Shown here: positions 9,178 to 18,588 of the stretch, piece by piece
Layout of the letters: each line of letters begins with the position of its first letter
How positions within the stretch are numbered: position 1 is the stretch's first letter
The notes under the pieces: model-generated
Database searches by the model: none
Told to the model about the DNA's origin: nothing
Seen by the model: only the letters and a program-made list of their open reading frames with translations
Translations under genes and position numbers: made by a program
Assembly: GCA_046051225.1 (NCBI GenBank)
Contig: JBJOOR010000005.1
Span: 173,994-237,993 of the forward strand
Source: CAIODY01 sp046051225
GTDB lineage: Bacteria > Bacteroidota > Bacteroidia > Chitinophagales > CAIODY01
Length of the DNA stretch: 64,000 bases
Direction of reading: 5' to 3'

Positions 9178-9244
9178 AGTTTGAAACGAAATGTTGCAGT
9201 TAAAAATTTAAAGAAGAAAAAATAACTTTTCAATACTTACAATA

Positions 9245-11326
9245 ATGAAAAAACTGATTTTAGTTTTTATTTTTTTATCAACGATTTTAAGTGCCCAAGC
9301 CCAAAATATTTTGTGGGATGGCACACATCAAAATATCACTATTGGCAATCAACTTTCAACATTAGAAGATGCCAAAGGCAGCTTCAGCATTGAACAAATT
9401 GCCAGTGATTCTTTTCAGAAAAAATTTACGCCATCCGAAAAAATTATCTTAAATTTTGGTTTTACTGAATCGTATTATTGGTTGCGATTCACACTCGATA
9501 ATTCTATCAACGATGATTTGTATTTAGAAATTGCACATGCTTTTTTGCCCGTTACCGAATTGTATTTTACTGATTCAACAGGCAAATTTGTGAAGATGGA
9601 AGCAGGCTATAAAATTCCTGTTCATCAAAAAATTATCAAAAGTCATTTTCAAGTTTTTCCGTTGCCAATGGGCAAACATACTTTTTATGTAAAATTGTTG
9701 AGTAACTCACATCCCTTGCCAGTAAAGATTTTCAAGAAAGATGCACACGAAATAAAAGCCGATAATCAGCAAATGGTGTATGGATTTTACATGGGTTTTA
9801 TGCTGTTTGTAATTTTGAGCAATCTGTTTTTCTTCTTCTCCTTGCGTAACCGATTGTATTTATTTTATGCCTTGGTAGTTTGCATTTATGCCTCGTATGC
9901 CGCCATGGTTATGGATGGATTCGTAGTTTATTTTTTTCCTCATGTTGATATGATGTTTTGGTATGTAGTTATTCCAACCATTGGTGTACCGATTCAAACC
10001 ATTTATTGTTTGTGGTTTTTAGAAGTAAAAAATGCGTTGCCAAAATTGTATAAAACTGTTGTTGGCATCACCATTTATTTTATCGCTTATGCCCTGATTC
10101 GATTTTTCTGTCCGCTAAAAGTTACGTTGGCAATTAATACCGTAAACGCTTTACTGTCGTACTTTTTAATGGGTTATGTGGGTTATAAAATTGGTAAAAA
10201 AGGAAACCGATTGGGCTATTATTTTGCATGGGCTTACTTCATTTATTTTTTGTTGGTGCTTACCGAAGCTACTTACATTCAAACTGGCAAACCTGCGTAC
10301 TTCATAGGTTTGAGCCATGTTGGGTTAGCAACATTGATTGAAGCATTCATTTTCACTTTCTTAATTTCAAAACGATTTGAGTGGGAAAAAGAAGAATTGG
10401 AACGAATGAAATTGGAAGCCACCGAAAAATTGTTAGAATCAACGATGGAAAACGAAAGAATTGTGAAAGAACAAAATGTAATTTTGGAAACAAAAGTGAG
10501 CGAACGAACATCAGAATTAAACAACACTTTGGAAGATTTAAAACACACCCAAAGTCAATTAATTCAAAATGAAAAATTGGCATCGCTTGGGCAATTAACG
10601 GCAGGCATTGCGCATGAAATTAATAATCCAATCAATTTTGTGAGCAGCAATATTTCGCCACTAAAACGTGATTTTGCTGATTTAGAAATAATCTACAAAC
10701 GCTATAAGGAATCGGGCATAGCGCCTAATGATAAGGTGTTGGAAAAGATGATTGCCGACATGGATATTGATTACACTTTTACCGAAATAAAAGATTTATT
10801 AAAAGGCATTGAAGAAGGTGCAAAACGAACGGCTGATATTGTTAGAGGTTTGAAAACTTTTTCACGAACGGACGAACAAAAAAAATCGGAGTATGAAATT
10901 ACAGAAGGTTTAGAAGGCACATTATTATTGCTCAATTCAAAAATTATTACGAAAGAAATTTCGATTGAAAAAAAATATGAGCAGTTGCCTTTGGTAAAAT
11001 GTTTTGCTGGAAAAATCAATCAAGTGTTTATGAATATTATTGCCAACGCCATTGATGCATCCAATGAAAAAGGAAAAATCAGTATCAAAACTTGGTGTGA
11101 AAATGACAAAGCATTTATTTCCATTGCTGATAATGGACAAGGCATGACGGATGAAATTAAATCAAAAATCTTCGACCCATTTTTTACCACAAAAGATGTT
11201 GGAAGTGGAACTGGCTTAGGTTTGAGCATTACTTATGGCATCATCGAAAGTCATAACGGGAAAATAGAAGTGAACAGCGAAGTGGGAAAAGGAACTACTT
11301 TTACAATATCATTACCCATCAACTAA
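9245..11326 (+). CDS. 7TMR-DISM sensor histidine kinase
   Basis: This is a 693-residue kinase. A signal peptide (1-19, ending LSAQAQ) precedes an extracytoplasmic 7TMR-DISMED2-like beta domain (about 30-165, with SYYWLRFTLDN). Seven membrane helices follow (about 175-380), then a coiled coil (about 385-440), a HisKA domain with phosphoacceptor His457 (GIAHEINNPINF) and a HATPase_c domain (FDPFFTTKDVGSGTGLGL). The DISM module is thought to bind small molecules such as carbohydrates. It lies 18 nt upstream of the hybrid kinase, so the two are very probably one transcript and one pathway. The kinase core is a near paralogue of the TPR kinase at 4506. Confidence 0.9.
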   Translation: MKKLILVFIFLSTILSAQAQNILWDGTHQNITIGNQLSTLEDAKGSFSIEQIASDSFQKKFTPSEKIILNFGFTESYYWLRFTLDNSINDDLYLEIAHAFLPVTELYFTDSTGKFVKMEAGYKIPVHQKIIKSHFQVFPLPMGKHTFYVKLLSNSHPLPVKIFKKDAHEIKADNQQMVYGFYMGFMLFVILSNLFFFFSLRNRLYLFYALVVCIYASYAAMVMDGFVVYFFPHVDMMFWYVVIPTIGVPIQTIYCLWFLEVKNALPKLYKTVVGITIYFIAYALIRFFCPLKVTLAINTVNALLSYFLMGYVGYKIGKKGNRLGYYFAWAYFIYFLLVLTEATYIQTGKPAYFIGLSHVGLATLIEAFIFTFLISKRFEWEKEELERMKLEATEKLLESTMENERIVKEQNVILETKVSERTSELNNTLEDLKHTQSQLIQNEKLASLGQLTAGIAHEINNPINFVSSNISPLKRDFADLEIIYKRYKESGIAPNDKVLEKMIADMDIDYTFTEIKDLLKGIEEGAKRTADIVRGLKTFSRTDEQKKSEYEITEGLEGTLLLLNSKIITKEISIEKKYEQLPLVKCFAGKINQVFMNIIANAIDASNEKGKISIKTWCENDKAFISIADNGQGMTDEIKSKIFDPFFTTKDVGSGTGLGLSITYGIIESHNGKIEVNSEVGKGTTFTISLPIN

Positions 11327-11344
11327 AATAAAAAATCACAAAAA

Positions 11345-12931
11345 ATGTTAGACACAAAAAACTACAACATTCTTTACGTTGACGATGAGCAACACAATTT
11401 GAATTCTTTCAAAGCCGCTTTCCGCAGGCATTACAACATTTTTACAGCCAACAGCGCAAAAGAAGGAATTGAAATAATGAATACCAATTCTATTCATTTA
11501 ATCATTACCGACCAACGCATGCCTGAAATGACTGGTGTTGAATTTTTGGAAAAAACAGTTGGATTGTATCCTGAATCGGTGCGAATGATTCTCACAGGAT
11601 TTAGCGATGTGGAAGATATTATCAGAGCGATTAACACAGGCAGAATTTATCGCTACATCACCAAACCTTGGCAGGAACAGGAGTTGAAGATGACGATTGA
11701 TTTGGCATTGGAAAGTTTGGATTTGAAAATCAGAAACACACAATTACAAAAAGAGGCGTTGGATAATCAATTGTCCATCGAATCGGCAAAATTCAAAGAC
11801 CAGTTTTTAGCCAACATGAGTCATGAAATTCGTACGCCGATGAATGCCATTGTGGGCATGACGAGATTGATGTTGAAACGCAATCAGGATGATGACAACA
11901 TGAAATATTTAAATGCGATTCAACAAGCTGGAAATAATTTGTTGGTGATTGTAAATGACATTTTAGATGTATCGAAAATTGAAGCTGGAAAAATGGAGAT
12001 TGAACAAATTCCATTTTCGCTGAAACACTTGTTGGATGGGGTTTTGAATACGTTACAATTTAAAGCCGAAGAAAAAAATCTACCACTAATTTTTGCAGTA
12101 GAAAAAGATTTAGCTGATAATATCATTGGCGACCCAACTCGATTAACACAAGTGTTGATTAACTTGATTGGTAATGCGATTAAGTTTACCGAAAAAGGAA
12201 GTGTAACGCTGAATGTACATAGCTTTAGCAGCACCAACGAACAAAAAATGGAGCCACATAAATTTATTCAGTTTGATGTGGTTGATACTGGGATTGGTAT
12301 TGCCGAAGATAAATTGGATAAAGTTTTTGAAAGTTTTTCACAGGCTGGAAGTGATACCAGTCGTAAGTTTGGCGGCACAGGCTTGGGTTTAACTATTTCA
12401 AAACAGTTGAGCGAAATGATGGGTGGCGGCATTGGTGTACATAGCACTTATGGCAATGGAACAACTTTTTGGTTTACCATTCCATGCCGAACAGCTGATG
12501 CAGCATCGGTTTCAGCCGAAGAAGCAGCGGCGAATGATTTTTTAGATTTAGCAAAAAAATTGGATGGCGTAAAAATTTTGTTGACAGAAGATGATGGTTT
12601 CAATCAAATTGTGGCAATTGATTCTTTACAATCTATGATTCCGAATGTGAATGTAGAAGTGGCTGAAAATGGAAAAATTGCAGTTGAAAAAGTTTTACAA
12701 AATCATTACGATATTATTTTGATGGATTTGCAAATGCCCGAAATGAACGGCTATCAAGCCACTGAAGCGATTCGTAAAACTGGCAATGCGATAAAAATTA
12801 TCGCCATGACGGCTGATGCTTTAAAAACCGACACGGATAAATGTTTTGCCATTGGCATGAATGATTACATCAGCAAACCTTTTGAAGAAGAAGATTTGAT
12901 TCGGAAAATTTATAAGCAAGTGAAACACTAA
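11345..12931 (+). CDS. Hybrid kinase with receiver domains at both ends (REC-HisKA-HATPase-REC)
   Basis: The 528-residue soluble protein has four domains. REC1 (about 8-125) has phospho-acceptor Asp56 in IITDQRMPEMTG and a KPW switch. HisKA has His160 (MSHEIRTPMNAI). HATPase_c (about 265-390) has DTGIGI and FGGTGLGL. REC2 (about 410-525) has Asp461 in ILMDLQMPEMNG. It has no membrane segment and no DNA-binding domain. REC1 can receive phosphate from another kinase, most simply the 9245 kinase 18 nt upstream, and REC2 can pass it to the separate Hpt protein downstream. This order of action is inferred from domain logic. Confidence 0.9.
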   Translation: MLDTKNYNILYVDDEQHNLNSFKAAFRRHYNIFTANSAKEGIEIMNTNSIHLIITDQRMPEMTGVEFLEKTVGLYPESVRMILTGFSDVEDIIRAINTGRIYRYITKPWQEQELKMTIDLALESLDLKIRNTQLQKEALDNQLSIESAKFKDQFLANMSHEIRTPMNAIVGMTRLMLKRNQDDDNMKYLNAIQQAGNNLLVIVNDILDVSKIEAGKMEIEQIPFSLKHLLDGVLNTLQFKAEEKNLPLIFAVEKDLADNIIGDPTRLTQVLINLIGNAIKFTEKGSVTLNVHSFSSTNEQKMEPHKFIQFDVVDTGIGIAEDKLDKVFESFSQAGSDTSRKFGGTGLGLTISKQLSEMMGGGIGVHSTYGNGTTFWFTIPCRTADAASVSAEEAAANDFLDLAKKLDGVKILLTEDDGFNQIVAIDSLQSMIPNVNVEVAENGKIAVEKVLQNHYDIILMDLQMPEMNGYQATEAIRKTGNAIKIIAMTADALKTDTDKCFAIGMNDYISKPFEEEDLIRKIYKQVKH

Positions 12932-13045
12932 AGGTTATTTGTGATTGGCTGATTGTTATTAATAAATCACAAAACGTCAATCACTGATTAATTTTGAAGA
13001 TACAATTACAAATAATTTAATAACGATAAACCCAGCAATTTGGAA

Positions 13046-13387
13046 ATGGTAACTAACTTAGATTTTTTAACAACTTTTACAAAAGGCGATAAAGCAAAAA
13101 TGAAAAAATACATTGAGATGTATTTAGATACTGCAAAACAAAAAATGGAAGTGATGAAAAGTGCATTACAAACCAAAGAATATGAAACGCTAAAAGTGGC
13201 TGCACACACCATGAAATCGCAAGCAAGGTATATGGGCATAACCGCTGTGGAGGCTGATATTGTAAGCCTTGAACACACTTGTACCGAACAAAATAACTTA
13301 GACCAATTACCTATGTTGGTTGAAAAAGTAAATCATGTTTTGTCGCAATCAATTACCGAACTTTCTGAAAAAATAAATTCACTTTAA
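13046..13387 (+). CDS. Hpt-domain phosphotransfer protein
   Basis: This small helical protein (113 residues from this ATG) carries the Hpt signature AAHTMKSQARYMG, with the phosphoacceptor histidine at about residue 54. Hpt proteins shuttle phosphate between receiver domains. It follows the hybrid kinase by about 110 nt and precedes the membrane-tethered receiver by 59 nt, so it is the natural link between them. A TTG two codons upstream is also possible as start. The ATG is preferred. Confidence 0.85.
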   Translation: MVTNLDFLTTFTKGDKAKMKKYIEMYLDTAKQKMEVMKSALQTKEYETLKVAAHTMKSQARYMGITAVEADIVSLEHTCTEQNNLDQLPMLVEKVNHVLSQSITELSEKINSL

Positions 13388-13446
13388 AAACTAAATTTTA
13401 CTTTTGAATTTCGATTCAATTAATTTAAAAACATACAATATTAATT

Positions 13447-13971
13447 ATGGCAAAACAAGAACGCATTATTTTTTTAGTTGATGATGATAATATGCAGTTG
13501 CAGATGATAAAAGATTATTTGGACGAACGCTTCGAAATGAAACTTTATCAATATTCAACAGGTGAAGAAGCATTAGCTAATATGAATCTAAATCCTGAAA
13601 TTGTAATATTAGATTACCATTTAATGAGTGTAAATAAATCTGCCGAAAATGGAATTGAAATTTTGAAAAAAATGAAAGAAGCTTGCCCAACAGCACAAGT
13701 AATCATGCTTTCGGGGCAAGATAAAATTTCGGTGGCGGTTGAATGTATGAAACATGGCGCTTATGATTATGTAGTAAAAAGCGAAAGTGCTTTTATGCGT
13801 ATCGAAAATATTTTTAATAATATCGGCGAACACATGAAAACAATGCATCAATTAAAAATCTATAAACTAGGATTCAGAATTTTAATAGGTGCAATTATCA
13901 TTATTTCCATTTTAGCTTTTGTTGCTGTAAAAATGGGTTGGGCTTCGGCTCACATGGGTGGGTTTGATTAA
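13447..13971 (+). CDS. Response regulator receiver domain with C-terminal membrane anchor
   Basis: The 174-residue protein is a receiver domain (about 5-125) with the acidic pocket VDDD at 11-14, phospho-acceptor Asp56 in VILDYHLM, the switch region MLSGQD and the conserved Lys near 107 (YDYVVKSES). After a short helix comes one membrane segment at about 144-163 (FRILIGAIIIISILAFVAV) and a 10-residue tail. No DNA-binding or enzyme domain is present. A receiver held at the membrane by its C-terminus is unusual. It may act as a phosphate sink or by recruiting a partner. It ends the relay operon before a strong terminator. Confidence 0.85.
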   Translation: MAKQERIIFLVDDDNMQLQMIKDYLDERFEMKLYQYSTGEEALANMNLNPEIVILDYHLMSVNKSAENGIEILKKMKEACPTAQVIMLSGQDKISVAVECMKHGAYDYVVKSESAFMRIENIFNNIGEHMKTMHQLKIYKLGFRILIGAIIIISILAFVAVKMGWASAHMGGFD

Positions 13972-13973
13972 TT

Positions 13974-14007
13974 AAAAAAGCCGATTCAATTAAATCGGCT
14001 TTTTTTT
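13974..14007. terminator. Bidirectional terminator after the relay operon
   Basis: AAAAAAGCCGATT pairs with AATCGGCTTTTTT, with U-tracts in both directions. It serves the receiver gene and the convergent cystathionine synthase-like gene. Confidence 0.88.
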
Positions 14008-14011
14008 ATTT

Positions 14012-14986
14012 CTATAATTTATAATTGTTGGCTTTCATCCATTCATCATTATAAAATTTACTTAAATATTTTGCACCATTATCAGGTATTACTGTAACGA
14101 TTACGGCAGGTTCGGTTAATTTTGAAGCTAGTTGCAAAGCCGCCCAAACATTTGCTCCACCTGTGCCACCGCCAATGATACCTTCTTCTCTTGCCAGCAT
14201 TCGAGCTGTAGTAAATGCATTATCGTCATTGAATTGAATCATATCATCAACCAAAGAAAAATCCATTGCTTTATTAATATGGTCTTCGCCAACACCTTCT
14301 ACTTGATAGCTGCAACTTCCATCATGACGTATTTCGCCAGTTTTAAAATAGTCGTAATAAATAGAACCAAATGGATCAGCCATAAAAGAAAAAACCTTCG
14401 GATTTTTTTCTTTTAAATATTTACTAATACCACTAATTGTACCACCTGTTGAGCCGCTGGCTACAAAATGTGTAACTCTTCCTTGTGTTTGTTCCCATAT
14501 TTCAGGACCAGTTGAAAGGTACTGTGCTAAAGGATTTTTAGGATTATCATATTGATTAATACGGAAACTGTTGGGGGTTTCATTCGCAATTCTAATGGCT
14601 GTATTTACATAATGGTCAGGCGAATCGGGTGCAGCTGATGTAGGTGTAACAACTACTTGAGCACCAAATGCTTTCAATGCATTTTGTTTTTCAATACTCA
14701 CTTTATCGGGCATGGTTAAAATTACTTTATAACCTTTAATAGCCCCCATCATAGCCGCCGCAGCGCCTGTATTGCCACTTGTGTTTTCTACAATTGTACC
14801 ACCTGGTTTTAATAAACCATTTTTTTCTGCATCTTCAATAATGTATTTTACAATTCTATCTTTAATACTTCCGCTTGGGTTTAAGAATTCTAACTTTACC
14901 CAAATCTCAACATTTTTATAAGGATTTATTTTTTGTAATTTAACAAGTGGTGTATTACCAACCGTGTTTAGGATTGAACCATTCAT
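14012..14986 (-). CDS. PLP-dependent cysteine synthase / cystathionine beta-synthase family
   Basis: This 324-residue fold-type II PLP enzyme has its Schiff-base lysine in NPSGSIKDRI (about residue 42) and the substrate loop NTSGNTG near 68. The PLP phosphate loop GSTGGTISG lies near 178-186 and the GGGTGG loop near 271. The stretch SCSYQVEGVGED and the later EGIIGGGTGGANVWAA resemble cystathionine beta-synthase more than plain O-acetylserine sulfhydrylase. No C-terminal CBS regulatory domains are present. It would act in transsulfuration or cysteine synthesis. The choice between the two activities is uncertain. Confidence 0.85.
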   Translation of the reverse strand: MNGSILNTVGNTPLVKLQKINPYKNVEIWVKLEFLNPSGSIKDRIVKYIIEDAEKNGLLKPGGTIVENTSGNTGAAAAMMGAIKGYKVILTMPDKVSIEKQNALKAFGAQVVVTPTSAAPDSPDHYVNTAIRIANETPNSFRINQYDNPKNPLAQYLSTGPEIWEQTQGRVTHFVASGSTGGTISGISKYLKEKNPKVFSFMADPFGSIYYDYFKTGEIRHDGSCSYQVEGVGEDHINKAMDFSLVDDMIQFNDDNAFTTARMLAREEGIIGGGTGGANVWAALQLASKLTEPAVIVTVIPDNGAKYLSKFYNDEWMKANNYKL

Positions 14987-15101
14987 AATTGAAAATTTAA
15001 TTTTTTAATTTAAAATTGTACCGAACATTCGGGATTGCAAACTTATCATTTTTAAACATTAATTATTAGCTATTTTTGATTTTAAATTTCAAAAAATAAA
15101 A

Positions 15102-15668
15102 ATGAATTTTGATTCTGAAATACAAATAGTTAGTAAACTGATTGAGGATGGAAAAACAATTCTTTATCCTACGGATACAATTTGGGGTTTAGGATGTGAT
15201 GCACTAAATACAAATGCTGTTGAAAGAATTTTTGAAATTAAAAACCGACCTGCAAATAAAAGTTGCATTGTATTGATGAAGGATGAAGCTATGTTGCAGC
15301 AATACGTTCAGCAGATTCCCGAAATATATTTTGAATTAAAAGCTAAGGCTACAAAGCCCACCACTTTTATTTTTAAATCGAATGGAATTTTAAAATATCC
15401 TATTTGTTCTGCCGATAATACGATTGCTATTAGAATTCCGAAAGATGAATTTTGTGAAGCTGTATTGCACAATATCAATGTTCCATTGTTGTCTACATCT
15501 GCTAATGTATCGGGCGAAGTTTCGCCACAAAATTTTGCAGCTATTCAATCTATTATCACACAAAAAGTTGATTATGTAGTGCATTATAAACAAGATGACG
15601 AAATTGAAAAAATGGCTTCGGCAATTATTGATATATCAACTACTGAAGTAAAAATTATTAGAGAGTGA
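15102..15668 (+). CDS. tsaC: L-threonylcarbamoyladenylate synthase (Sua5/YciO/YrdC family)
   Basis: The 188-residue YrdC-fold enzyme makes threonylcarbamoyl-AMP from threonine, bicarbonate and ATP, the first step of the t6A37 tRNA modification. Visible motifs are the N-terminal LYPTDTIWGLGCDAL, the KNRPANKSCIVL loop, TTFIFKS, IAIRIPKD and LLSTSANVSGE. The length fits the short TsaC form without the extra Sua5 domain. A TATTTTTG box at 15071-15078, about 23 nt before the ATG, is a likely -7 element. Confidence 0.9.
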   Translation: MNFDSEIQIVSKLIEDGKTILYPTDTIWGLGCDALNTNAVERIFEIKNRPANKSCIVLMKDEAMLQQYVQQIPEIYFELKAKATKPTTFIFKSNGILKYPICSADNTIAIRIPKDEFCEAVLHNINVPLLSTSANVSGEVSPQNFAAIQSIITQKVDYVVHYKQDDEIEKMASAIIDISTTEVKIIRE

Positions 15669-15707
15669 TACTGAAATTAAAGTTTACTAATTTCATTTCG
15701 TGTTTGG

Positions 15708-16739
15708 TTAAATTGATATTTTCATCAACTGTGTTTCGCATTTAAGTATAGTATCTAGCTGCATTTTAATATTTTGAATTTCGGATGAAGTAACAAAATA
15801 ATAAATGCCAATTTGGTAAGTGCTATCAATAGCAATTAGCCGAGCATCCAATCCTTTTTTCCATAATTGCAATTTATTTTTTTCGGCTGCTGCATAATCT
15901 AAACCCGATTGGGTAATGATATAATATGGTTCGGAAGGATTTTCAAGATAATAAGTATAGGGATGCGATAGTGGATTTACCTGAATATCGTTTTTTTTTT
16001 CGCTGCTATAATGTACTGCCGATATTGGAATAAATTGTTTTTGAATAAGTTGATTTTCCTGTTTTGGCGAAATCATATCTTTTAACCAATCAAATGATAT
16101 AATGCTTGCCACATTCATAGTGCAATATTTATCATCGAAACAAAACATACTGCCCACACCAACCAATGCAATTATTACAGCAGCAGCAGCAGCTATCCAC
16201 CAATTACGAAAAGTGTATGATTTCTTTTTAATAAAATCATTTCTATAACCTTCAATATGCAATCCTTTATCATCATCTCTTACCATTTGTTTAATAATGG
16301 TTTCTTTTTCTTCTGCTCTTATTACTGGCAAAATATTGATGACATCAAGTCCATAAAATTCGATACTATTTAAAAAAGTAGCTGTTGCTTTAAATTGTAT
16401 ATTTTTTTCTAAATCAAGCCAAAGATTACCGATGTTTTCAAATTTAATTATTTCGCCCAATTGCATTCTGGTTTTCCAAATGGCAATTTGCTGCTGAACA
16501 ATAATTGTAGATTGATTAAATGGAATATGCTCAACGGCTGCTAAATGATTAATTAGCAAACCATCATTATTTAATATGCTGGCATTAAATGATATTACTT
16601 TATGAGGCGGACAAATATTTTTATCAATAATAGAAATCTTAGCCGATTCAGTATTGGCAATAAAAGCGCCTAAGCCAGGCAGTATCACACAATTATGTGA
16701 TTGCAGCAATTTGATAATATGATTAGAGGTAAGCAACAT
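15708..16739 (-). CDS. HU (CCDC81-like) and SPOR domain membrane protein
   Basis: The N-terminal half (about 1-140) looks like the prokaryotic CCDC81-type HU domains, with HNCVILPGLGAFIANTESAK. A membrane helix at about 177-197 (WWIAAAAAVIIALVGVGSMF) leads to an exported C-terminal SPOR-like domain (about 260-340, with PYYIITQSGLDYAAAE). SPOR domains bind peptidoglycan stripped of stem peptides, usually at the division site. HU-type modules in this family are cytoplasmic. The start at MLLTSNH fits the family better than an ATG seven codons upstream. Confidence 0.75.
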   Translation of the reverse strand: MLLTSNHIIKLLQSHNCVILPGLGAFIANTESAKISIIDKNICPPHKVISFNASILNNDGLLINHLAAVEHIPFNQSTIIVQQQIAIWKTRMQLGEIIKFENIGNLWLDLEKNIQFKATATFLNSIEFYGLDVINILPVIRAEEKETIIKQMVRDDDKGLHIEGYRNDFIKKKSYTFRNWWIAAAAAVIIALVGVGSMFCFDDKYCTMNVASIISFDWLKDMISPKQENQLIQKQFIPISAVHYSSEKKNDIQVNPLSHPYTYYLENPSEPYYIITQSGLDYAAAEKNKLQLWKKGLDARLIAIDSTYQIGIYYFVTSSEIQNIKMQLDTILKCETQLMKISI

Positions 16740-16802
16740 TTTGGGAATACAATGATACAAACCTAATTGAATTTATTACGAAAAATATAAAATTTGTGGA
16801 TA

Positions 16803-16836
16803 AAAAAAACTTAACCTTTTAAGGTAAGATTTTTTT
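16803..16836 (-). terminator. Terminator after the delta-60-repeat gene
   Basis: On the minus strand CTTACCTT pairs with AAGGTTAAG (one bulge) and is followed by a run of T. It lies 26 nt after the stop of the delta-60 gene. Confidence 0.6.
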
Positions 16837-16861
16837 AGTAGCCAATTATCTCATAAATTAT

Positions 16862-18412
16862 TTATTCCTTAACCACCTTAACACACCACACATTTGCATT
16901 TTCTTTTATTTCTAAAAAGTAAATTCCGTTTGTTTGTTCTGAAATATCTAAATTGAAATAACTGCCTGATTGGTTTTGTTTTTCAATTAAAGTTTGACCT
17001 GTTAAGTTGATTAATTTAATAGTAGCATTCATCAATGATAATTGACTTATGGCTATTGATTGATGGCAAGGATTGGGATAAATTATCAATTGATGAGATA
17101 GGATATTTAGTGGTAACTGAACACCAGTTGTATAGTTATTATTAAAACGCATGGCTGCAAAACTTCCTGCACCTGATAATGCAGAGTAGCCTGCTACCAC
17201 TAATTTTCCATTGGGTTGCATACAAATTGTTTGACCACGATCATTAAAATTTGAGCTATTAAAAATAAAATTGCCAGTAACTGCACCACCGCCACCAAAT
17301 GTAATATCATCAGCACCCGATGAAGTGGCTCTATACATTGCAAAATCTAAATTGATATTTGCATTTGTAGTATAGCCGCCTATTATTATTTTTCCATCAG
17401 ATTGTAATATTGCTTTAAAACATTTATCATCTCTGTTTCCAAGCGCTTTTACCAATTTGCCATTACTATTAAATGAGTTATCTAAATTTCCAACTGAATC
17501 TAATCGCATGATTAAATATGCTGTTGATGCCGAGCTACTTCCACTACTATTAATAGTAGAATTTCCTGTTGCAATTATTTTTCCATCGGGTTGCAATAGC
17601 AAATAATTTATTTCATCATAATATCCTCTAACACTTATTTCTACAATGCCATTAGTGCCAAATGTATTATCCAATGTACCATTTGAGTTGTAGCGACCTA
17701 GTGCTGCCCAATAAAATGTGTTGTGATATGATTTTCCACCTACTATTATTTTTCCATCGGGTTGAATAACTATTGCTTCGCCACCGCCATAGTTGGCAGT
17801 ACCCAAATGAGATACAACTACGCCATAATTTCCAAAAGAACTATCAATAATACCATTTGATAATAATCTTATCAAACAAAATCCTGCATTGCTGCCAGCT
17901 AATATTATTTTTCCATCTAATTGTAAAGCTGCTGCAACACTGCTTCCATATATTGTTTGAGGTAATAATATTTTTCCGTTTGTACCAAATGAATTATCAA
18001 TAGTTCCATTGGCTAAGTATCGTGCAACACTGATATTGAAATTTATAAAAGAATCGCTACGCCCTATGGCAATTATTTTTCCATCAGGTTGAAGCAACAA
18101 ACTATTTATTTGGTCGTGTTGGCTATGATAAAATGAATCATACAATATTCCATTTGTACCAAATGAAATATCAAACGAACCATCATTCATTAATCTACAA
18201 ATTGCATTTCGGCTAACTTGATTTACTTTGCCACTACCGCCTATTAATATTTTGCCATCAGGCTGCGCAATGCTCGAACTAACAACACCTGCTATGTTTG
18301 TAAACAATTTGCCAGTGTGATTAAAACTTGTATCTAATTGAACTAATTGTGCCGATACATGATTTACTACAACCAACAAGCTGATAACTAAAAATGAGTT
18401 TCTGATATACAT
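16862..18412 (-). CDS. Delta-60 repeat secreted protein with T9SS sorting domain
   Basis: The 516-residue protein has a signal peptide (1-21, ending NHVSAQ). About seven repeats follow with the delta-60 pattern: LDxSFGTNG, then a short spacer and QPDGKIIVGG. These are predicted to fold as a beta-propeller-like surface domain. The last 85 residues are a type A T9SS sorting domain (IIYPNPCHQSI, then TNGIYFLEI and VKVVKE). Secretion and cell-surface attachment by T9SS are expected. The ligand or role is unknown. Confidence 0.85.
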   Translation of the reverse strand: MYIRNSFLVISLLVVVNHVSAQLVQLDTSFNHTGKLFTNIAGVVSSSIAQPDGKILIGGSGKVNQVSRNAICRLMNDGSFDISFGTNGILYDSFYHSQHDQINSLLLQPDGKIIAIGRSDSFINFNISVARYLANGTIDNSFGTNGKILLPQTIYGSSVAAALQLDGKIILAGSNAGFCLIRLLSNGIIDSSFGNYGVVVSHLGTANYGGGEAIVIQPDGKIIVGGKSYHNTFYWAALGRYNSNGTLDNTFGTNGIVEISVRGYYDEINYLLLQPDGKIIATGNSTINSSGSSSASTAYLIMRLDSVGNLDNSFNSNGKLVKALGNRDDKCFKAILQSDGKIIIGGYTTNANINLDFAMYRATSSGADDITFGGGGAVTGNFIFNSSNFNDRGQTICMQPNGKLVVAGYSALSGAGSFAAMRFNNNYTTGVQLPLNILSHQLIIYPNPCHQSIAISQLSLMNATIKLINLTGQTLIEKQNQSGSYFNLDISEQTNGIYFLEIKENANVWCVKVVKE

Positions 18413-18588
18413 TATACAATGAATTAATTAATTTTTTTTGTCTGCAAAATTACACTTAAATTGTATTCAATTTTTTCGCTCCGAAACTTCACAATAGGTA
18501 ACCATTAGGCCAAGTGCACATTTTTTTTATTTTACTGCTAATTATTTCAGTTTTATTTTTTGCAAGTGGTACTTTATATATTAACAAA

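Noticed and set aside
12938..12973. Inverted repeat TTTGTGATT/AATCACAAA between the hybrid kinase and Hpt genes
   Set aside because: The 9-bp stem has an 18-nt loop and no T-run, so it is not a convincing terminator, and such AT-rich pairs arise by chance.
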